A DNA stretch of 64,000 nt from Stictocephala bisonia (lineage: Eukaryota; Arthropoda; Insecta; Hemiptera; Membracidae), in assembly GCA_035578905.1 (NCBI GenBank), contig JAQJVL010000696.1:205001-269000 (forward strand). Direction: 5' to 3'. Shown here one piece after another: positions 63,776 through 64,000 of this stretch. Under the pieces are notes generated by a model, which was not told where the DNA came from, ran no database searches, and was given only the letters and a program-made list of their open reading frames with translations. Made by a program: the position numbers and the translations under genes. Positions within the stretch are counted from its first letter, which is position 1. The number at the start of each line of letters is the position of its first letter.

Positions 63776-64000
63776 AGGAATATTCCCTTTGATATTATAA
63801 TCACCACCAACGCTTGTTGGAAACGGGAGCTTACTGTGACAAAGGTTGAATTATAAACGTACTCTGTACATTTTTACATAGTAGACTCTGAGATAAATTT
63901 TTCGCCCTTTTTTGAGATTTAAAACGCACTTGTTGTAACTTTGTAAAGTGTAATTTATTTCTGTGACTCAATAGCAGTCCAATTGTTCTCTATATCCGGT
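63776..64000. other. Unique DNA to window end
   Basis: Nothing supported. Confidence 0.4.

Overview
This is non-coding, repeat-dense DNA from an animal nuclear genome, most likely an arthropod and probably an insect. The reasons are AT-rich intergenic sequence, long dinucleotide runs, tRNA-derived SINEs, broken Jockey-like and R1/LOA-like non-LTR reverse transcriptase pieces, a Penelope-like (GIY-YIG) remnant, and short inverted-repeat DNA transposons. A hemipteran host is only a guess from repeat style. I found no intact protein-coding gene, no rRNA, no true tRNA gene, and nothing bacterial, phage or CRISPR. Open frames in the window lie in tandem repeats, in transposon pieces, or are short chance frames in AT-rich DNA.

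Layout. 0-8 kb: an 86-bp tandem array (2.2-3.8 kb), two arrays of a GC-rich minisatellite family (4.5-5.0 and 5.4-6.5 kb), then a near-perfect 1.26-kb inverted-repeat transposon (6.5-7.8 kb). 8-20 kb: a small GC-rich island at 8.6 kb, a 450-bp MITE at 11.8 kb, two broken LINE pieces (14.4-15.5 and 17.3-17.7 kb) and a SINE. 20.7-23.4 kb: a 170-bp satellite. 23.6-31 kb: a (CA)n run, a 29-bp minisatellite, tRNA-like modules, a SINE, a LINE 3' end and a 36-bp minisatellite. 32-33.3 kb: the Penelope-like remnant. 34.4 kb: a second SINE family. 35.3-37.3 kb: a 123-bp satellite with a SINE nested inside it. 38.4-39.5 kb: unique GC-richer DNA with a promoter-like block. 42.7 kb and 49.4 kb: two more loci of the 28/36-bp minisatellite family. 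44.2-48.4 kb: a 122-bp satellite of about 34 copies. 51-64 kb: (TG)n, an inverted-repeat element, a LINE scrap, a 76-bp array abutting an R1/LOA-like RT fragment, a decayed SINE and a (CT)n tract.

By hand count about 15 kb, close to a quarter of the window, is tandemly repeated, in at least a dozen independent arrays. The most notable point is one minisatellite family at four separate places in both orientations. Its G-rich strand carries four-run G-quadruplex motifs, and its 28- and 36-bp units differ by two 4-bp steps. Other points of note are an exact-length palindromic transposon, a dyad in every 170-bp satellite unit, a SINE nested in a satellite with a likely recombination scar, and a few GC-rich islands with promoter or splice-donor signals that could be regulatory elements or first exons of an unseen gene.

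No genes here can be shown to work together. Exon and promoter calls are low confidence and rest on motifs alone.
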